64,000 nucleotides of DNA from positions 560,501 through 624,500 of the forward strand of contig CM034104.1 of the NCBI GenBank assembly GCA_019914945.1, given 5' to 3'. Positions 57,465 through 64,000 of the stretch are shown here, in pieces. A program made the position numbers and the translations under genes. Source of the DNA: Typha latifolia (taxonomy: Eukaryota; Streptophyta; Magnoliopsida; Poales; Typhaceae). The notes beneath the pieces are model-generated. The model was not told the origin of the DNA, did not search any database, and saw only the letters and a program-made list of their open reading frames with translations. The stretch's first letter is position 1. Each line of letters opens with the position of its first letter.

Positions 57465-57861
57465 ATGGCGGCGACGATCCAAGCGAGCAGCGACCCTTCT
57501 CCTCCAGGAGCAACTCGAGGTATACACGGCTGCGACCCCACTACTCCTAGGTCTTATTCTTAGAAGGATCTTAAGAGGGATAGATTTTTGGAGTAGATCG
57601 GTCGAAGATTACTATTCTTATTTTATTTGTTGACGATTTCCTTGTGATAAGTCTCTGCTTTTAAATTCCAAATTGCCTGTAAAGCTCTACGGTTTCGTTT
57701 AATCATTGTAGTTGATTGTGTGTCAATGTTAATAGAAAGGACATCTAAATTAAATTGATCTTGAATTTTGTAGTTGGGCTTGATCTAAATCGATTTACTC
57801 ATACCATGCTGCAGAAGGAATGGAGGGGGAGAAGGGACGAGCTAAGAAAAACTCAGTTTGA
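57465..57861 (+). CDS. Doubtful two-exon micro-ORF
   Basis: An ATG at 57465 (MAATIQASSDPSPPGATR) opens a frame that, if spliced at GT 57520 to the AG at 57813-57814, continues as EGMEGEKGRAKKNSV and stops at 57861, giving 33 residues. The upstream stretch is GC-rich and promoter-like, and the intron edges are plausible. No family is recognised. The alternative reading of exon 2 (KEWRGRRDELRKTQFEL) looks more like a protein helix but has no ATG in frame. It may be a non-coding transcript's first exons or chance. Confidence 0.25.
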
Positions 57862-60789
57862 ACTTTGAGAAGATACCTGGAAATGGTGTGAAAGTGTGAG
57901 ACGGTTGAGCCCTGTGTAGAAAAAGGTATTTCCCGAAAGCTCGCCTGTTGCTAGTTTTATGCAGCATAGTGTTCTATCCTTCTCAAGGAATAGTAGTTGG
58001 ATTTTTTGTGTACTTAAACGGGTTTTGCGCGATGAGAATTGAGAGATGAGTAGATGATGACTTTAACTATTGCTAGTCCACTAATTTAATACTTTTTCAT
58101 AATGTGGGAAGGGAAAAAGAAAATAAACATTTCCTATAAGAAAATATATACTATCTCTCAGTGATTAACTATCTGCACTTTGCTTTTGTGTAAATCTATT
58201 TCTCAATGATAAGCCTTCAAGATTAATCACCTCGCAAATCCAGTATTCATGTTTAATTATTTTTAATTGTGATAGTTAGAACAAGGGATAAGATGATTAA
58301 ATTGATTTTTTTTTCAGTTCAATATAAATAAATATATATATATATATTTTAAATAAAGTTAAATTTAAATAAAAAAATATAATTTATTTTACAACTATTA
58401 TATTATACTCTCGTGATTATTTTTATTTTTGGCTAAAAACTCATTTACACAATAGAAATATAAATAACATCATAAATAAATATTCTATATTGAAATATTT
58501 TTCACTCCAAATATATTTTAAGTGATGGGTTTTGATATGGAAGAAGACAAATTTGTCATTTATTTTAAAATAAGTAGGTTAGTTAAATTTTTTTTTATTT
58601 CTCGCAACTAAGATTTGAAATAAATATATTCAAAAATAAAGATATTTATTTAATTGTTCTATTTCAAAATCTTATATTGCAAAAAATCTGTTTGTGAACA
58701 AAAAGATTCATTCTAGAATAGTACACTTATTTTATCAATAAAAGGGGGCTAGTGAGTTTAATATTTAGATCTCTCTATTGACATACGAAGACTTGGCTGT
58801 TGACTGACGCCCTCAGTATTCGCTGATCGGACTGCAGAGTCCTGTTCTTAAGAGTTTGACAGAATGGGCTCCACCAAAGAATTTATCCGTTGGTATCTTG
58901 GATCCTCCTCCTAAATGGCAGCACCAAAAAGATTTGGTAACTCCAACAACGAATTTAATTATTTTTCCCATTTTGGTGACTTGAAAACTTAGCTTTGCGG
59001 TTTCACATTATTTTTCTAAACATATTATGCTTGATTGGCATTTTTCTGAACTTATCAATATGTCAATGTGGTGCTCTTGCCGGATATCGAAGTGCTCGTA
59101 TCTTTAATTTTTTTATTCAGCGTATTGATTGTTGTATGGGAGTATGTAGTATATACTTGTATGGGGAATGAACTAAGCCATGCGGTGGTGCTAAGTTACT
59201 TACCACCTCGCCTTGTGTAAACGATCGTCCGAGAGCTGGAATGAATTGAGCAATTCAGTTTGACTCGATTAATCTTTTGAGTTAAAAAATTTAGCTCGGC
59301 TCAAGTTAAACTTGAGTTGAGCTCATGAGCTTTTTTAACAGTCTTAATCATATCCAAATGATTGTATCACCCTTTTTTTTACTATTATTATATTTTTGAA
59401 AAAATCAATAGATAACATTTTAATGTCATAATGATGCGTTCCTCTATTATTTTTTTTAATTCTTCTCTCTCCCTCCCTCGCTGTAAAATCTCCTTTTTTT
59501 TTCCTCTTATTTATGATATGTAAGTAGAGACAAGGTTTCTTGGCTTCATCCCGTAGCCATTAGTCTAAATTTATTTATCTATAGTTCGCTATTTTGATAA
59601 AGATAAATTATTTTTTAATAAGTGTAGATAGAATCTTTATAAGTTTGTGATGAGATTAGAGATGTTTGCCTTCTTGACGAAGATAAATGAACGCAAAGGT
59701 TTTTCATTTAGTAAGATTTCTTTCAACTTTTCTCGTTGGCTACCCAATTTGTTTTTATCTTTAATTTGTTTTTTTTCTCTATTATAGTGTCTAAAATATT
59801 ATTGTTGCGCTTCAAAAATGTGTCCAACATCGTGATAGTGTGATTAACGGTAGTTTCTTTAGATTGGTGCTTGGTATTTGCTCACCTTCATTAGCATCTT
59901 GTAGGGACTTTCTTCTAAGTTGTACTCATGTATTTTTTTTACTGCCCATTTAGCTTGTTACTCTTATTTTCTTTGTGGTTCTGAAATGGCTGTGCAGACT
60001 TGTAATAGGTTTAATGCATATTTCACTTTTTAATCTTTAGTGTGTCAAGCTTTTGAATTTGAATGAAACATCTGCCTAGGATTATTCTTCTAAAAAAAGA
60101 GAGAGAAAGAAAAAACAGTTGATAACCAATTTAGCCTAAAGTTTACGCAGTTGAAGAATGGTAGGCTACTTGTTAGAAACCCTTGTAGTTTTAAACCATG
60201 AAGGTTGATATTTTGGTTCAACATCTTATTAAATACATTAAGTTCTCAGAATATAGTCAATTAAATAAAACTTTGATTCAAGAAGCCGTTATTACAGCCA
60301 TTCTAGAGTTTTTAATGGACCGGTCTCTTTAGATGATAGTAACGTAACCATGAGTAACACGAGAAAAGATTAGTCTTTGATGTGGGAAACCTATCTGTGG
60401 TACTTCTTGGACTTTTCTCAATTCTTCACCTAATTCCCCTTCTATTCGATCTTGATTTTTGAGGCCCCTCTATTGGTTTTGGTTTTTGAGGCATCACCTT
60501 ATAAGCTATAACTCATATAAAATATAATAATTGACTACCAACTTTTTATACATCTAGATTTGTATGTATATTTTGGAGATAATTATAATTTTCCTTACCC
60601 GAAGATTATTAATTATTCCTTGCTCCACCACTCTCACCTCGTGAATCCAACGGCTATTCTTAAATAAAAAAACCTCCGCGTCACCACTTTGTGTCACCTC
60701 CTACGCCCCCAAACCCCGACCTTTGCAGCATACTTTCTCCCCCTCCCCTCTTCCATTCTTTTTCCTCTCATGACTCGCCTCCTCTCGCG
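57862..60789. other. Intergenic region upstream of the CASP-like gene
   Basis: Very AT-rich, with a TA run near 58327-58349 and many poly-T runs. A stretch at 59230-59340 rich in GAGCTC/CTCGA-like words resembles a degenerate dispersed repeat. The last 150 bases are pyrimidine-rich and form the CASP-like leader. No gene recognised. Confidence 0.6.
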
Positions 60790-61536
60790 ATGCCATCGCC
60801 TCTCCGTAACGGCGGGTCCACCCCTCACCTCGTCTCCCCTCACCACCACCACTTCTACTCCACCGTCTCCGAGCAGAAGCTCCGGCGGCTCAACTGGCTC
60901 ACCCTCATCCTCCGCCTTGCCGCTTTCTGCTTCTCCCTCGCCGCCGCCGTCTTCATGGCTACCGACACATCCCGCTCCCGCAACTCCCCTTCCTGGCTCG
61001 ATTCCGACTCTTTCCGGTACTCCTCGAATCCCACGCCTTCTTGCTTGCCCTCGACGAACCCTAAAATGAATCTCCTTTGATCAGGTTCGTGTTCGCTTCG
61101 AACGCCATCGTGGCTCTGTACTCCCTCTTCGAGGTGGGCGTCTCGGTCTGGGAGATCCTGCACGGATCCACGCTTCTTCCCGAGTCGATGCAGCTCTGGT
61201 TCGATTTCTCCCACGACCAGGTTTGGCGCTCATCTCTGTTTCCGCTTTGATTTCTCTTTCGGACAAAACGTCGAACACCATGAGGACCTTTCGGGGGAAC
61301 TGTAGGCATTTGCGTACCTGGTGCTCTCGGCGGGAGCGGCGGGGACGGCGGAGGCACGTGCGATGAGGGGGTCGAGCACGTGCGCGGCGGAGAGTGCGTT
61401 CTGCGTGCAGGCCGCCATCGCCGTGGCGCTGGGGTTCGCGGGTTTCGCGTTTCTCGCGCTCGCGGCGCTCGTTTCCGGGTTTCGACTCGTCTGTTACCTC
61501 GTCACCGGCTCGCGTTTCCCTCTCTCCTCCTTCTAG
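60790..61536 (+). CDS. CASP-like membrane protein, CASPL4 type
   Basis: Three exons, 60790-61016, 61085-61220 and 61306-61536, encode 197 residues. The N-terminus is cytosolic and His/Ser-rich ([20 protein letters not shown]). Four transmembrane helices follow at about 33-56, 77-99, 122-140 and 153-180. The family's conserved Arg in helix 1 (Arg 42, within [10 protein letters not shown]) and Asp at the start of helix 3 (Asp 120, within [15 protein letters not shown]) are both present. CASP-like proteins form plasma-membrane scaffolds related to MARVEL proteins; Casparian-strip CASPs are one branch, while most CASPLs have other or unknown roles. The exon pattern and the sequence around [20 protein letters not shown] fit the CASPL4 branch. 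Both introns are short (68 and 85 bases). Confidence 0.93.
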
Positions 61537-61570
61537 CTAGGTAGTGAAAAAGCCTCAGCCGCTTGCTCCT

Positions 61571-61576
<6 letters not shown>

Positions 61577-61647
<71 letters not shown>
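61577..61647. repeat. (CT)n microsatellite, about 35 units
   Basis: An uninterrupted CT run of about 71 bases starting some 40 bases after the CASP-like stop codon, so probably within its 3' untranslated region. Confidence 0.95.
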
Positions 61648-61651
<4 letters not shown>

Positions 61652-63682
61652 TTTTCTCGATTTTAATTTTTATTTAACTTTTTAGTTATTTTTTGCTAGT
61701 GTTTATAAAGTGTGTGATATCTATGTCTGTTGCTCCCTTTTTTTCAAATGAAATCAGAGGTTGAGTAGTTTTTTATGGTGTATGATTTAATGATTGTAGG
61801 ATCAATAAACATGATTTTCTTTTGCAAATAAATGAATGACTTCTTTTTGCATGAAAAATATTGAACAATAGGCAATCACTTGAATGAGAGCAAGGAGGAA
61901 AGGACAAATTTCTTTTTTCTTTTAAGCACAGTTAGCTGCTTCAACTTTGTATTTGAAATCCAGTGTTATCTCTTCAAAGTTGAAATCAAAGGGCACATAA
62001 ATTTTGTCAAGTTATTGCACTGTTCTGCAAGGAAAGTTGAGACATGAGTCATCTTGACTCGTAATAGTGGTTATCCACACCAAGTACTAGGACTAGCTGT
62101 ACTCTTAACCCATTCATTACCCCTGGAAGAAGGATTCAAATTTCCTTAACCACTAGGATACCACCTTGATTGGCCAAACTCTACACATATGACATATGTA
62201 AGAGCCTAGTGGATCACATTGGTACGCTAATACTTGAGCAAAACTTGGCAGTTGGCACTTACTTTGTTGCAATAATATATGCAACCAAACTGGACTCACA
62301 TTAACCTTAGTTTCCCGTGCCAGTCGCCGCCCTCCTGGCTGCCACTGGGCGAATCAAACAAATCCATAAGAAAAAATATATTAAATTAAAAGGAATATGA
62401 GATTAAGAGCTTTATTTTTTTTTTACGGCCATGGTACTATGTACAGATATTTAGGTCCACGTCAGCAGAGAGTTGTGTCACTCTCTCAACTTTTTTTTTT
62501 AAATTTTTTTTAATATATAAATTCTCTAAACTACCTTGAGAAGATAAACGATTTTAGTAAACTGAAATTTTTTTTAATAAATTTTTCAATAGTGGAGTGT
62601 ATTTGTCTGGAAAAAAATGTTTAGAAAAAAATATATGGAAAAAATGAATGTTAATTAAACTTTTTAAATTTTCCCCGGTAACGTAGCATCACGGGTAGTT
62701 CGCTTCTCGTGTACTACGATGTGCATAGGCTGCCAAATTTAATGAGTGACTTTTATTGGGCTAAGATGGCCATGATAATGTGGTATCATATCAAATGGCT
62801 CCACCGAATAATTTTTCTACATGGATGATCATTAATTAGTTGTCCTCCTCTTCCTTCCTTCCAGTGATCATCTCTGATGTGTTTGGATCTTAAGGAGATT
62901 TATATATATATAACTTTTTTTGTTGCTTTTATTATTATTAATCTATTGATGATTGAGTCAGAGGCCCAGACCCACTTCTTGTTTTTAAATATATATACAA
63001 ATTTAAAATAAAAGGATGGCATCTGACGTTAAATTAAGAACAATTATGATGATCTGTTTGTAGGATCATGAGAAAAATAGTAGATGGACAAAGCGATTCG
63101 CAATAGGATTAAGACCACTTGATTCAAGGGTAGAAAGTGTTTTAGTGGTCTATGCCACCTCAATTTAAAGGTGAATGATAGAATATATATACATCCTTGT
63201 TTAATATCTTTCCATCTCCAAATATATCCATCCGATCCTAGACAAATCTATCATTTTTGAAATAATTACCATGTCGATAGCTTTTCCTGTTCTAAAACAA
63301 CATCGTCATTATCATCATCATCATCATCCTGCACTCAGATATACCACAATATATGCTTGAAATCTTAACAGCGACGTGAATTGGACAAGCTTTTAGTGCA
63401 TTGGAACTTTGAAATTGTAGTGAAAGTTGGATATTCACTGACTCTGCAACCTTAAAACATGGCCACTTCAAATGTGAACCTCTACTTTCGGAGTACAAAC
63501 TTTACAATAGGATAATGAGCAGACAACCAGCAAGTATTACTTATTTATTTATTTATTTATTTTGAGATAAGTGAGAGCACAGTTGGAATTTATTCAAAGA
63601 CAACAAAAAAATACAAAGAGAAAAAAAGATAGAAATAATTAGAGAAGGTAAGGAAAGAGTATCACCACTGACTTTAAATCTC

Positions 63683-63709
63683 AGAGAGAGAGAGAGAGAG
63701 AGAGAGAGA
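63683..63709. repeat. (AG)n microsatellite
   Basis: About 13 AG units near the right edge of the window, in intergenic DNA. Confidence 0.9.
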
Positions 63710-64000
63710 TTCCCAGACTAGTATGGGTCAAAGGCCTTCCTCTCGTTTTATAGCAACCACTGGCTCAACAAAGATGGACTCTAAAATTGCCAATACTTCG
63801 GGGATGAAGAGTACTTAGTGTAGGCTCTGCAGTTAAGCAGTTAAACATAGACTTAAAATATAATCGATGATCTAACTTAAAAATATGGTAATAGAAGTTG
63901 AAATTTCACACATCTCGTTATAATCTAGGCCATTAATTTTTAAATCTGACAATTTATATTTTGTGTAGTCACTAATATATATGTCATCAAATACTCCTTT

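Larger units (their letters stand above)
61537..64000. other. 3' flank of the CASP-like gene and right-hand intergenic DNA
   Basis: Begins with a long CT repeat, then AT-rich DNA. Around 62100-62175 (minus strand) tRNA-like words (tatcctagtgg, then atttgaatcc) suggest an old SINE head. Short repeats: ATC near 63308-63328, TTTA near 63540-63562 and GA at 63683-63709. No gene recognised. Confidence 0.55.

Overview
The window is nuclear DNA of a flowering plant. The genes have spliced exons with GT..AG introns, separated by AT-rich intergenic DNA. The first exons are very GC-rich (PP2C, Dof, thaumatin-like, CASP-like), and CT/GA and TA microsatellites are long. GC-rich 5' exons next to AT-rich spacers suggest a monocot, probably a commelinid, but the species cannot be named from the sequence. 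No autonomous transposon gene and no organelle or bacterial gene was seen.

Layout, left to right: a POLTERGEIST-type PP2C phosphatase (4.7-7.6 kb, +); an ENTH-domain epsin-like protein (9.7-10.9 kb, -); a SIAMESE-RELATED CDK inhibitor (12.7-13.1 kb, +); a selenoprotein-H-like CxxC protein (14.2-16.4 kb, -); an XBAT31-type ankyrin/RING E3 ligase (17.9-20.3 kb, -), head to head with ribosomal protein eL36 (21.2-23.2 kb, +); a SPL11/PUB13-type U-box/ARM E3 ligase (24.2-27.4 kb, +); a 5-kb gene-poor stretch; a Dof transcription factor (32.6-33.8 kb, -); an HSP70 neighbourhood (35.5-54.3 kb, all -), interrupted by a single-pass membrane protein (45.4-46.3 kb, -); a thaumatin-like protein (55.8-56.6 kb, -); a doubtful two-exon micro-ORF (57.5-57.9 kb, +); and a CASP-like membrane protein (60.8-61.5 kb, +). 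Exon boundaries were assigned by eye from splice sites, reading phase and family resemblance; the joins are in the entries.

The HSP70 neighbourhood is the most unusual part. One copy is intact (cytosolic HSC70 type ending EEVD, with a heat-shock element). On its 3' side lies a decayed tandem copy of its 3' half together with intron and downstream DNA. Upstream is a second HSP70-like gene with the same intron position, a single small deletion that shifts the frame, and no EEVD tail. Beyond that is a third derivative that has lost almost the whole ATPase domain. It keeps a substrate-binding-domain core and has an Arg/Glu-rich region plus about eleven copies of a 19-residue repeat encoded by a 57-bp minisatellite, all in one open frame of 431 codons. 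The promoter segments of the last two copies are recognisably duplicated. This chimeric HSP70-minisatellite ORF is the best candidate for something undescribed in the window; whether it is expressed cannot be decided from sequence.

Two ubiquitin ligases (XBAT31-like, PUB13-like) and the chaperone copies lie within 36 kb. Nothing in the sequence ties them into one pathway, and the other genes are ordinary unrelated plant genes.
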